From the NCBI GenBank assembly GCA_938014865.1, contig CALLQJ010000262.1:1-9384 (forward strand): a DNA stretch of 9,384 bases, in the 5' to 3' direction. Numbering within the stretch: position 1 is the stretch's first letter; every line of letters starts with the position of its first letter. The stretch comes from an uncultured Fastidiosipila sp. (GTDB lineage Bacteria; Bacillota; Clostridia; Saccharofermentanales; Fastidiosipilaceae). The notes under the pieces were generated by a model. That model saw nothing but the letters and a program-made list of their open reading frames with translations. It made no database searches and was not told the origin of the DNA. Positions 1-6,849 of the stretch are shown piece after piece. The translations under genes and the position numbers were made by a program.

Positions 1-16
1 TGTGCTCTTCCGATCT
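1..16. other. Illumina adapter remnant at contig end (not genomic)
   Basis: The first 16 bases, TGTGCTCTTCCGATCT, equal the 3' end of the Illumina TruSeq read-2 adapter; their reverse complement AGATCGGAAGAGCACA is the usual adapter read-through sequence. The lipid-kinase reading frame on the minus strand supports this. It follows the family motif up to Pro-Leu-Gly-Thr plus one G, where the family expects Gly-Asn-Asp, and then changes to Glu-Ile-Gly-Arg-Ala, which is adapter translated. The bases should be trimmed, and no protein translation should include them. The adapter identity is from memory of the standard sequence, but a 16-base exact match at a contig tip is very unlikely by chance. 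Confidence 0.95.
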
Positions 17-332
17 CGGTCCCCAAAGGCAGCACCCCCATGGCACAGCCGCTTCCGGCCAGGGCATTCGCCGCTTCATTCACGCTGCCGTCCCCGCCGC
101 CGATGTACACGACCCCCTCAGCGCCGTAACGGGCCGCCCAGTCGCGGGCGAGTTCCGCGCCGTGCCCGGCATACTCGGTCATCCGGATGTCCACGCCCTT
201 GTGCCGGATGCCTTTTTCCGCTTCCGCCCGCGCAAAAATCTCCCGAATCTTCTGCGGGAGATTCTTTTCCATGCCTTTCCCTGACTTGGTACTCAGGACA
301 AAACGGATATAAAGTGCCTCTCTGTCGTCCAT
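17..332 (-). CDS. Diacylglycerol kinase / YegS-like lipid kinase, N-terminal fragment (3' end missing)
   Basis: This is the first 105 residues of a lipid kinase of the DAGK catalytic family (DgkB, YegS, BmrU relatives), soluble enzymes that phosphorylate diacylglycerol or related lipids with ATP at the membrane face. Visible are an N-terminal strand followed by S-x-x-SGKG (residues 14-20, the family's usual 'NPxSGxG' position), the nucleotide-binding motif GGGDGSVNE (78-86), and PLGT (102-105), which normally continues GNDFAR. Families members are about 300 residues, so roughly two thirds is lost beyond the contig end. The ATG at 332 is preceded by AAGGAAAG about four bases upstream and is the only ATG in frame after the upstream stop. 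It is transcribed away from the surface-protein gene. Substrate cannot be told from this fragment; sphingosine- or diacylglycerol-type lipids are both possible in the family. Confidence 0.85.
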
Positions 333-362
333 AGTCTTTCCTTCAAGCGCCCGGTAAAACTC

Positions 363-391
363 TTTATAATTTCTATCTTAACCGAAGCCAA
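363..391 (-). promoter_or_regulatory. Likely promoter for the lipid kinase gene
   Basis: On the minus strand there is a -35-like TTGGCT (391-386, 4 of 6 to TTGACA), a 17-base spacer, and a -10 TATAAA (368-363, 5 of 6 to TATAAT). Transcription would start near 356 and give a leader of about 25 bases before the ATG at 332. The spacing is ideal for a housekeeping sigma factor, but this is a match by eye only. Confidence 0.5.
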
Positions 392-459
392 GCCCGAGTT
401 CCACAGGAACAAAAGCCCTCCTGCCGCCTCAAATTAATCCTCTGCCAATCTTTTTCTAA

Positions 460-496
460 AGCCCTTTTAACATCCCCCGCCCAAACTGAAAGGGCT
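460..496. repeat. Inverted repeat in the divergent intergenic region
   Basis: AGCCCTTT (460-467) and AAAGGGCT (489-496) are perfect 8-base complements; the next two positions inward can also pair (U-G, then A-U). The loop is about 17-21 bases. It lies 40 bases upstream of the surface-protein start and is followed by a T/A-rich run (498-506) without a clean U-tract, so it is a poor terminator. It could be an operator, or a hairpin in the leader of the plus-strand mRNA. I see no convincing -35/-10 pair for the plus-strand gene in this 204-base gap. Confidence 0.4.
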
Positions 497-524
497 GTTT
501 AATAATTCGTTTATGTTCACGTTT

Positions 525-530
525 GGAGGA
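525..530 (+). promoter_or_regulatory. Ribosome binding site that sets the surface-protein start
   Basis: GGAGGA sits six bases before the ATG at 537. An in-frame ATG at 513 lies upstream of this site, has no Shine-Dalgarno sequence, and would add eight residues ahead of the signal peptide. The start at 537 is therefore preferred. Confidence 0.9.
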
Positions 531-536
531 TCATTT

Positions 537-3488
537 ATGAATCATGTAAAGAAGATAATCTGCTCGGGGCTCGGCCTCATCACGGCCTTGAGCCTCCTGC
601 CGCTGCAGAAAAGAAGCCTGCAGGCCGAGGAACGGCCGGCCAAGCTTGAAATCGCCGCAGTCTACGGCGGTGCGGTGAGCGAAAAAGGCAAGACCGCCAA
701 AAAGGGTTCGGTCTCGCACAGTTTTATTGAAATCTATAATCCCAATGAAGAGCCGGTCAGCCTCAAAGACTACAGTCTGTATTATCAGGGCTTTCCGAGC
801 CAATTTAAAGACAAGCGGGAAGGCGAATACTGGGCCCGTCTCGCACTCGACGAAAACACAGAGCTGCCGGGCTTTTGTTCCTATCTGATCAATGCCGGAG
901 AAACGGCCGCCGGCCCCTCCGCCGCCTTGCAGCTTCAGGACTTTGACCAGGTCTGGGAGGATCCGCCGGCCTTGGTCACGAAGGGCGGCAAGTATCTCTT
1001 AACCTATAAAACGGAAAAAGTGCCCGCCTCCTTAGTTAATCCTTTTGACATCGACGGCAACGGCACGAAGATCCCGGGCTATATCGATATGTTCGGCCAT
1101 GCCGGCAACGACGACGGGGAAAACGACAGCATTGACGGCTGTGAGACGGCCTTCCCGGGCGGGGATGCGAACGGTTCTTCCAAGCAGAAGGGCTATGTGC
1201 GTCTGGCCCGCGGCAATGACAGCGACAATAATGCCGCGGATTTCCGTCTCGTCGATTTCCGGGAAGAAAGCGATCCGCTCTTTCTGCCCCGCAGCCTGGC
1301 GGACGGCCCCCTCGAGACGAGCGAAGGTACAAGTTCCGAAAGCTCGGAAACAAGCGATGCCGGAACGGAAACAAGTCCGGAAAGCACGAGTACAGAAACC
1401 GCTGCCGAAAGTGAAACCACAACGACAGTAACAACGGAAACGACAGCAAGTGAAACGACGGAAAGCGCAGAAACGAGCGAAACGACAGCAGCAAGTGAAA
1501 CGACAGAAAGCGCAGAAACAAGCGAAACGACAGCAGCAAGTGAAACGACGGAAAGTACAGAGGAAGAAAGCGAAGCTGAGGGCCATATTCCCGACAGCCC
1601 CTCGCGTCTGCCCGGTTCTGTTCTGACCTACCGAGGCGCCTACTCGGTCGGTACCGCCGATGCCGACGGCGGTGTCGCGGAAATTGTAAAATACAATTCG
1701 GATAATCAGAAGATGTATGTGGTAAGCGGCAGCATTCAGTGTGTTGACATCGTGGATCTGTCGGAGATTGCTTCGGGCCAAACGACGCTCGAAACACGCA
1801 TCGATATGGCGGCCATGGGCTCTGCACACGGCTTTTCGGCCGGCGATATTACCTCGGTGGATGTCAACACCGAGCTCGATCTGGTCGCCTTAGCCGTGCA
1901 GGATGCGGACTTCCGGGAGGCGGGCAGCATCGTCTTTACCGACTATGACGGCAATTATTTATCGCATGTCGCCTGCGGCGTTCAGCCGGATATGATCGGC
2001 TTCAGCCCCGACGGACGCTATGTGCTGACGGCGGATGAGGGGGAACCCAGAAACGGTTACGGCGATGTCGATCCCGAAGGCACGGTCACCGTGGTCGACC
2101 TCAGCACGGTGCAGGCCGGCGGAAGGATAGAGGATCTTCCCGCGTCAGCCGTGACGAAGGCGGGCTTTGCTCCCTTTGACGGGCAAAGCTTCGATCCTTA
2201 TGTCCTGCTGAAAGAGGACAGTCTGCCTTCTTTGGATTTTGAACCGGAATACATTGCTTTTGCGGAAGACAGCCAAACGGCCTATGTCTCTTTGCAGGAA
2301 AACAACGCGATTGCCGTTCTGGACCTTCCCTCGGCAAGTTTCAGCGCCGTACACGGCATTCCTTTTAAAGACCACAGCCTCCCGGAAAATGCCCTGGACC
2401 TCAATAAAGACGGCATCATCAATATCGTGCCCGAAGACGTCTACGGTGTCCCCATGCCCGACGGCATTGCCGCGGTTTCCATCGACGGAAAAACTTACGT
2501 CCTTACGGCAAATGAAGGCGATGCCAGAGAATGGGGCGATTACGAAAACACAGAAAAGAAAACCATCAACGGCTCGGCCAAAAAAGTGGAATGCCTCCGG
2601 CCCGATTCGGCGTCGGCTTTAGATCCCGAAAAGACCTACCTTTTAGGCGCCCGCTCCTTCTCTATCCTGGATCCCGCCGCCGGCATGTCCCTTGTCTACG
2701 ACAGCGGTTCGGACTTTGAAAGCGTCACGGCCCGCAGCCTGCCGTCGATTTTCAATGCGAATCACAAAAATAATAAACTCGAAGGACGGAGCAATAAGAA
2801 GGGACCGGAGCCGGAAGATGTCAGCGTCTTAAAACATGACGGCCGGGTCTATGCCTTCATTACTTTAGAACGAATCGGCGGCGTCATGATGTACGACGTC
2901 ACGACTCCTGCGGAAAGCTTCTTCGTTGATTATGTGAACCAAAGGGATCCGTCCGTTGACGGGCTCTCAGCCGGTCACCTCGGTGCGGAAGGCGTCGACA
3001 CGGTCGAAGCCTCGCTCAGCCCGCACGGCAAAGCGATGGTCTTGGTCGCCAACGAAGTCTCCGGCACCGTCATGATTCTGGACTTCGGAGAAGCCGTCAC
3101 GCCGGCTGAAACCACCGAGACAAGCACGGAAGAAGCGACGCCGGGCGAAAGTGAAACGACGGCGCCCGAAACAAGCGAGACGACGCCGGAAGCAAGTGAA
3201 ACGCCCCCGGAAACAAGTGAGACAAGTCCTAAAACAAGCGAAACAGAGAGCAGTCTTACGACGCCGGAGGAAACGACGGCCGCAAGCGAGAAAAGCACGG
3301 TCTCAGAAAGTGTTTCTGAAAAGGAAACAAAAGCCGACAAAAGCCCCTCTTCGCCAAGCTCGGAGAAGGATCAGGATCTCAGCAAAACCGGTGCATCCGC
3401 TGCCGGCATCATGACCGGGCTCGCTTTATTGGCGCTCGCCGTCATCCTGCTTATCCGGCGGCAAAGAATGAAGGGGCAGAAATTTTAA
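537..3488 (+). CDS. Secreted, probably wall-anchored choice-of-anchor I family protein with lamin-tail-like domain
   Basis: This 983-residue exported protein begins with a signal peptide (Lys at 5-6, hydrophobic core about 7-23, likely cut after SLQA near residue 30). Residues about 34-255 resemble a lamin tail domain, with the core FIEIYNP and a following LKDYSLYY. A Thr/Ser/Glu linker (about 260-352) leads to a choice-of-anchor I domain (about 362-853), recognised by GVQPDMI and DEGEP (about 481-505), EPEYIAF, LQENNAIAVLDL (near 587), KDHSLPENALD, MPDGIA, ANEGDARE (near 658), ARSFSI (near 705), and KGPEPED (near 755). The domain is built of beta-propeller-like repeats; its biochemical role is not established to my knowledge. 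A second linker (about 855-938) precedes LSKTG (948-952), a hydrophobic stretch and a basic tail (RRQRMK), i.e. a sortase signal with Ser in place of Pro. The gene stands alone, with its own terminator. It does not appear related to the neighbouring Fe-S genes. Family assignment is firm; anchoring by sortase is inferred. Confidence 0.88.
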   Translation: MNHVKKIICSGLGLITALSLLPLQKRSLQAEERPAKLEIAAVYGGAVSEKGKTAKKGSVSHSFIEIYNPNEEPVSLKDYSLYYQGFPSQFKDKREGEYWARLALDENTELPGFCSYLINAGETAAGPSAALQLQDFDQVWEDPPALVTKGGKYLLTYKTEKVPASLVNPFDIDGNGTKIPGYIDMFGHAGNDDGENDSIDGCETAFPGGDANGSSKQKGYVRLARGNDSDNNAADFRLVDFREESDPLFLPRSLADGPLETSEGTSSESSETSDAGTETSPESTSTETAAESETTTTVTTETTASETTESAETSETTAASETTESAETSETTAASETTESTEEESEAEGHIPDSPSRLPGSVLTYRGAYSVGTADADGGVAEIVKYNSDNQKMYVVSGSIQCVDIVDLSEIASGQTTLETRIDMAAMGSAHGFSAGDITSVDVNTELDLVALAVQDADFREAGSIVFTDYDGNYLSHVACGVQPDMIGFSPDGRYVLTADEGEPRNGYGDVDPEGTVTVVDLSTVQAGGRIEDLPASAVTKAGFAPFDGQSFDPYVLLKEDSLPSLDFEPEYIAFAEDSQTAYVSLQENNAIAVLDLPSASFSAVHGIPFKDHSLPENALDLNKDGIINIVPEDVYGVPMPDGIAAVSIDGKTYVLTANEGDAREWGDYENTEKKTINGSAKKVECLRPDSASALDPEKTYLLGARSFSILDPAAGMSLVYDSGSDFESVTARSLPSIFNANHKNNKLEGRSNKKGPEPEDVSVLKHDGRVYAFITLERIGGVMMYDVTTPAESFFVDYVNQRDPSVDGLSAGHLGAEGVDTVEASLSPHGKAMVLVANEVSGTVMILDFGEAVTPAETTETSTEEATPGESETTAPETSETTPEASETPPETSETSPKTSETESSLTTPEETTAASEKSTVSESVSEKETKADKSPSSPSSEKDQDLSKTGASAAGIMTGLALLALAVILLIRRQRMKGQKF
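1446..1555 (+). repeat. 45-bp tandem repeat inside the first linker (about 2.4 copies)
   Basis: Two full units (1446-1490, 1491-1535) and a partial third (1536-1555) encode the 15-residue unit ASETTESAETSETTA, in frame. Copies one and two differ at only 2 of 45 bases, both synonymous third positions (ACG/ACA), which indicates recent duplication. The unit is rich in Thr, Ser and Glu and suits an extended, possibly O-glycosylated stalk. Because 45 is a multiple of three, copy number could change between strains without breaking the protein. Confidence 0.9.
3165..3248 (+). repeat. 21-bp degenerate tandem repeat inside the second linker (4 copies)
   Basis: Four in-frame units (3165-3185, 3186-3206, 3207-3227, 3228-3248) encode a seven-residue unit of the form Pro-Glu/Lys-Thr/Ala-Ser-Glu-Thr-x: PETSETT, PEASETP, PETSETS, PKTSETE. 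The units are more diverged than those of the first linker. Proline at every seventh residue suggests a stiff, extended spacer between the folded domain and the wall-anchoring signal. Confidence 0.8.
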
Positions 3489-3516
3489 GCCGCTGCGTTA
3501 AGGTTTTTACCCCCGC

Positions 3517-3552
3517 AAAACCGCTTTCCCTTGGCCGGGAAGGCGGTTTTTT
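3517..3552 (+). terminator. Intrinsic terminator of the surface-protein gene
   Basis: CCGCTTTCCC (3521-3530) pairs with GGGAAGGCGG (3537-3546), including one U-G pair, over a six-base loop. It is followed by six T residues (3547-3552) and preceded by AAAA. It starts about 30 bases after the stop codon. Confidence 0.88.
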
Positions 3553-3603
3553 ATAGGGCGGGGAAAAGGCTCGTCCGCTTGTCAAAAGCAAGATCCGGAA
3601 GCC

Positions 3604-3636
3604 AAAAAAAACCGCCCCCGCAAGGGAGCGATTTTA
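3604..3636 (-). terminator. Intrinsic terminator of the suf operon
   Basis: Read on the minus strand, CGCTCCC (3630-3624) pairs with GGGGGCG (3619-3613) over a four-base loop, with one U-G pair. Eight T residues follow (complement of 3604-3611) after one extra base. It lies about 50 bases past the sufB stop. The two terminators in this 191-base gap face each other, as expected for convergent units. Nothing else is visible in the gap. Confidence 0.85.
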
Positions 3637-3679
3637 GTTTTTATGTATTTTTTCGTTTGGACACAGGTCTTAACGCAGC

Positions 3680-5098
3680 TCAGCCCACACTGTCCGAAAC
3701 ATCCAGCCTCAAGAGCTGATTCAGCTCAACCGCATATTCCATCGGCAGCTCGCGGGTGAACGGTTCAATGAAGCCCAAGATAATCATCTCGGTGGCTTCC
3801 TGCATCGTCAGCCCCCGGCTCATCAGGTAGAAGAGCTGCTCCTCACTGACCTTTGAGACCGTCCCTTCATGCTCCACGGTCGAAGCCCCTTCCAGAATAC
3901 GGTAGGTCGGGATGGTATCTGATTCCGACTTCGGGTCCAGCACCAAGGTATCGCATTCCACAAAAGACTTCGCGCCCTTGGCCTTGGGGTTGTGCTCGAC
4001 CGTCCCGCGGTAAATCGCATTGCCGCCGTTGCGGGAAATGGACTTGGAAATGATCGTGGAACTGGTCTCGGGCGCCTGATGAATCATCCGGGCCCCGATG
4101 TCCTGCACCTGGCCCTCATCCGCCATGGAAACCGAGATCATGGAGCCGTAAGCGCCCTTGCCGCGCAGGTAGCAGGCCGGATAAAGCATGGTCACGCCGG
4201 ATCCGATATTGCCGTCCACCCACTCCATGATGCCGCCTTCTTCACAGGAAGAACGCTTGGTCACCAGGTTATACACATTATTCGACCAGTTCTGAATGGT
4301 CGTATAACGGCACTTGGCATTCTTGCCGACAAAAATCTCCACCACCGCCGCATGCAGTGAACTGGCTAAATGCGTCGGCGCGGTGCAGCCTTCAATATAA
4401 TGCAGATCCGCATCGTCATCGACAATGATCAGGGTTCTTTCGAACTGGCCCATCTGCTCGGAATTAATGCGGAAATAAGACTGCACGGGCTGATCTAATT
4501 TCACGCCCTTCGGCACATAAATAAAAGAACCGCCCGACCAGACCGCCGAGTTCAGGGCCGAAAACTTATTGTCGCCCGCCGGCACCAGGGTCCCGAAATA
4601 CTTCCGGAAGATCTCCGGATGTTCCCGGAGGCCGGTATCGGTATCCGTAAAAATAACACCCTTTTCTTCGAGCTCGGTCTGCGCCTTGTGGTAAACGACC
4701 TCGGATTCATACTGGGTCGATACCCCGGCTAAATACTCGCGTTCCGCCTGCGGAATCCCGAGCGCTTCAAAGGTGTTTTTGATCTTGTCCGGGACCTGAT
4801 CCCAGGAGGTCTCCGTCCCCTTTGTAGCTTTATTGTAAAAGGTCAGCTCATCAAGATTTAAGCCGGAAAGATCCGGACCGAAATGCGGCATCTCCGCTTT
4901 CAGATAAATATCGTACGCTTTCAGGCGCTGCTCGGTCATCCAGTCCGGCTCTCCCTTAAAGCGGGAAATCTGCCGGACCTTGTCCCGGTCCAGACCCTTG
5001 CTCAGACGCGCCTCGGAAATATCACCGTCATAGATATCATGTTCGTAATGGCTTCGGACAATATCTTCCGCCTGTACACGTTCTCTGTCAGATCTCAT
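3680..5098 (-). CDS. sufB: Fe-S cluster assembly scaffold protein SufB
   Basis: SufB is the core of the cytosolic SufBCD scaffold, where sulfide and iron are assembled into a cluster. The 472 residues fit the family length (about 465-495). The C-terminal half is the family's beta-helix. Cys382 in VECDTLV and Glu411 in VEHEG are 29 residues apart, the same spacing as E. coli Cys405 and Glu434, residues known to matter for cluster formation. The family signatures EGCTAPTH (about 235-245) and SEEQLFYLMSRGL (416 onward) are also present. The ATG at 5098 has AAGGAGG six bases upstream, within the end of sufU; the two genes overlap by 11 bases, which suggests translational coupling. It is the last gene of the operon and is followed by a strong terminator. 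Confidence 0.97.
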   Translation of the reverse strand: MRSDRERVQAEDIVRSHYEHDIYDGDISEARLSKGLDRDKVRQISRFKGEPDWMTEQRLKAYDIYLKAEMPHFGPDLSGLNLDELTFYNKATKGTETSWDQVPDKIKNTFEALGIPQAEREYLAGVSTQYESEVVYHKAQTELEEKGVIFTDTDTGLREHPEIFRKYFGTLVPAGDNKFSALNSAVWSGGSFIYVPKGVKLDQPVQSYFRINSEQMGQFERTLIIVDDDADLHYIEGCTAPTHLASSLHAAVVEIFVGKNAKCRYTTIQNWSNNVYNLVTKRSSCEEGGIMEWVDGNIGSGVTMLYPACYLRGKGAYGSMISVSMADEGQVQDIGARMIHQAPETSSTIISKSISRNGGNAIYRGTVEHNPKAKGAKSFVECDTLVLDPKSESDTIPTYRILEGASTVEHEGTVSKVSEEQLFYLMSRGLTMQEATEMIILGFIEPFTRELPMEYAVELNQLLRLDVSDSVG

Positions 5099-5606
5099 GC
5101 TCGTCCTCCTTGTCTACATCCGCTTCGATCGCGCCTTCGTGATGGTCGGCGCGGCCTTCGCTTCTGTTTTTCTGAATCTGCTTCAGGCCTCGTTCCGCCG
5201 CCTGCCAGCCCAGCGTCGCACATTTTACGCGCTGCGGCAGCCGGGAAACGCCCTGCAGACTGACGGCATCGCCGATCTTCTCGGCATCGTAATCTTCGGC
5301 CTGCACCATCAGCTTGAACTGCCGGATGATCTCTTCGGCCTCGGAAATCGTTTCCGCTTCCAGAAGTTCGGACATCATGGATGCCGACGCACAGCAGATC
5401 GAGCAGCCCTCGCCCTGCTGGCGGATCTCAAGAATTTTTTCACCCTCTGTTTTAATCTGTACGGTCAGATCATCGCCGCAGGAAGGATTTTTCAGACGCA
5501 CGGTCATGTAGCCGCGCGGATCCTTCGCTAAGCCTTTATTGCGCGGATTGCGGTAATGGTCCATGACGATCTGCCGGAATAAATGACTTTGATCAGAATA
5601 AGACAT
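5088..5606 (-). CDS. sufU: SufU zinc-dependent sulfurtransferase / scaffold-like protein
   Basis: SufU takes persulfide sulfur from SufS and passes it on to SufBCD; it is the Bacillota replacement for SufE. With the ATG at 5606 the protein has 172 residues. The zinc ligands are visible: Cys43 and Asp45 in NPSCGDD, Cys68 in GEGCSICCASASMM, Cys129 in RVKCATLGW. The region between Cys68 and Cys129 is long, as in SufU rather than IscU. B. subtilis SufU has about 147 residues; here a polar tail (about 146-172) rich in Asp, Glu and His is added. The tail is encoded over the sufB ribosome binding site. A GTG start at 5618 would add four residues but lies directly against the Shine-Dalgarno sequence. 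The start overlaps the end of sufS by 14 bases. Confidence 0.96.
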   Translation of the reverse strand: MSYSDQSHLFRQIVMDHYRNPRNKGLAKDPRGYMTVRLKNPSCGDDLTVQIKTEGEKILEIRQQGEGCSICCASASMMSELLEAETISEAEEIIRQFKLMVQAEDYDAEKIGDAVSLQGVSRLPQRVKCATLGWQAAERGLKQIQKNRSEGRADHHEGAIEADVDKEDEHEI

Positions 5607-6849
5607 CGAGGAAATCACCCGCCTTTTTGCTGACTTCTAAGAATTTTTCAACTTCTTCTGTCGTATTGTAAAAGGACACGCTCGCCCGCAAAGTCGACTG
5701 CACATCCAAAAAGCGCATGGTCGGCTGATTGCAGTGGTGGCCCGCCCGGAGGGAAATCCCTTCGCGGTCATAGACGCCGGCCGCATCGTGCGGGTGCACG
5801 CCGTCAATATTGTAGGCAATGACCCCGTTGGCATAGTTATTCGGATTGTAAACGGTGTTATTGCCGATCGCCTGCAGGCCTTCGACCATTCGTTTGCCTA
5901 AAATTTCGTTCTGCCGGCGGATGAAATCGTAGCCGACGCTGTCCACGTAATCCAAAGCCGCGCCCATGCCCAGCACTTCGGCAATCGGCATGGTGCCCGC
6001 CTCAAAACGCTGCGGGACTTCGGCATAGGTCGTGTCATAGATATCGACCTGATCGATCATCTCCCCGCCGAACTGCCAGGGCGGCATCTGATCCAGAAGC
6101 TCCTTTTTGCCCCAGAGCACGCCGATGCCGGTCGGCCCTAAGAGCTTGTGGGCGGAAAAGGCATAGAAGTCAAGATCCCAGTCCGTCACGTCCGGCCTTT
6201 CGTGCACGATCCCCTGCGCACCGTCGGCCACAAAAACGGCGCCGGCTTCATGGGTGCGTTCGGCCAAGGCTTTCAGATCGTTGGAGGCGCCCAGGACATT
6301 GCTGATGTGAAAAAGCGCCACGATTTTGGTTTTATCGCTCAGATAATTTTCTAAAATTTCGGGCGTCACCACGCCGTTTTCATCCGGTTCCGCGACCACG
6401 AGCCTGGCCTTCTTGCGTTTGGCCAGTTCCTGCCAGGGCACGTAGTTGGCGTGATGCTCGGCGGCCGAAACCACAATTTCGTCGCCTTCTTTAAGCACCT
6501 GATTGCCGTAGCTGTAGGCCACCAGATTCAAGGCTTCGGTGGTATTGCGCACGTAGACGATTTCACTTGCTTTCTTCGCCCCGATAAAACGCGCCGTCTG
6601 TTCCCGGACCTCTTCAAAGGCATGGGTCGCTTTATAACCGATCGCATCCACGCCGCGGGCCACATTGACCCCGTAATGGCGGTAATAATCATCCATGACC
6701 TTTAAGACGCACTCCGGTTTAAGAGAAGTCGCTCCGTTATTAAAATAAATCAGCGGATGACCGTTTTCTTCGGCCTCGGTCATGGGAAAATCTTTGCGGA
6801 TGTCCGCCACGCTGCGGCCGTCCGCCGTCAAAAGTTTTTCTTCACACAT
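5593..6849 (-). CDS. sufS: Cysteine desulfurase SufS
   Basis: This PLP-dependent group II cysteine desulfurase converts L-cysteine to L-alanine and leaves a persulfide on its active cysteine, the sulfur source for SufU. The 418 residues match the family (about 406-420). Visible are AEHHAN with His132 stacking on PLP, VADGAQ (Asp209, Gln212), the PLP-binding Lys235 in SAHKLLGPTG, FEAGTMP, and the active Cys373 in RAGHHCNQP. Most SufS proteins read HHCAQP there; Asn in place of Ala is a small local variant. The ATG at 6849 has AAAGGCGG upstream and overlaps the sufD stop by eight bases (ATGTGTGA). Confidence 0.97.
   Translation of the reverse strand: MCEEKLLTADGRSVADIRKDFPMTEAEENGHPLIYFNNGATSLKPECVLKVMDDYYRHYGVNVARGVDAIGYKATHAFEEVREQTARFIGAKKASEIVYVRNTTEALNLVAYSYGNQVLKEGDEIVVSAAEHHANYVPWQELAKRKKARLVVAEPDENGVVTPEILENYLSDKTKIVALFHISNVLGASNDLKALAERTHEAGAVFVADGAQGIVHERPDVTDWDLDFYAFSAHKLLGPTGIGVLWGKKELLDQMPPWQFGGEMIDQVDIYDTTYAEVPQRFEAGTMPIAEVLGMGAALDYVDSVGYDFIRRQNEILGKRMVEGLQAIGNNTVYNPNNYANGVIAYNIDGVHPHDAAGVYDREGISLRAGHHCNQPTMRFLDVQSTLRASVSFYNTTEEVEKFLEVSKKAGDFLDVLF
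5615..5625 (-). promoter_or_regulatory. Ribosome binding site that sets the sufU start
   Basis: On the minus strand AAGGCGGGTGA resembles AGGAGGTGA and ends eight bases before the ATG at 5606. The alternative GTG (5618-5616) is inside this site, so it is unlikely to be the start. The sufS gene has a similar AAAGGCGG sequence before its ATG. Confidence 0.65.

Noticed and set aside
2..334. Plus-strand open frame of 110 codons at the window start
   Set aside because: It begins in the adapter, is Arg/Pro-rich, and lies opposite the lipid kinase frame, which has real motifs.
513..536. Upstream in-frame ATG as start of the surface protein
   Set aside because: It lies before the GGAGGA site that serves the ATG at 537, and would place extra residues ahead of a normal signal peptide.
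1446..1555. CRISPR-like repeats
   Set aside because: The repeat units are directly adjacent with no spacers and are in frame inside a coding region.
1032..1829. Long antisense open frame (265 codons, rich in Cys, Phe and Arg) opposite the surface-protein gene
   Set aside because: It mirrors the Thr/Ser/Glu repeat and has no recognisable domain; its length comes from the biased composition of the sense strand.
2975..3340. Antisense open frame of 121 codons with Val/Ser-Leu repeats
   Set aside because: It is the complement of the second low-complexity linker and lacks any domain or supporting context.
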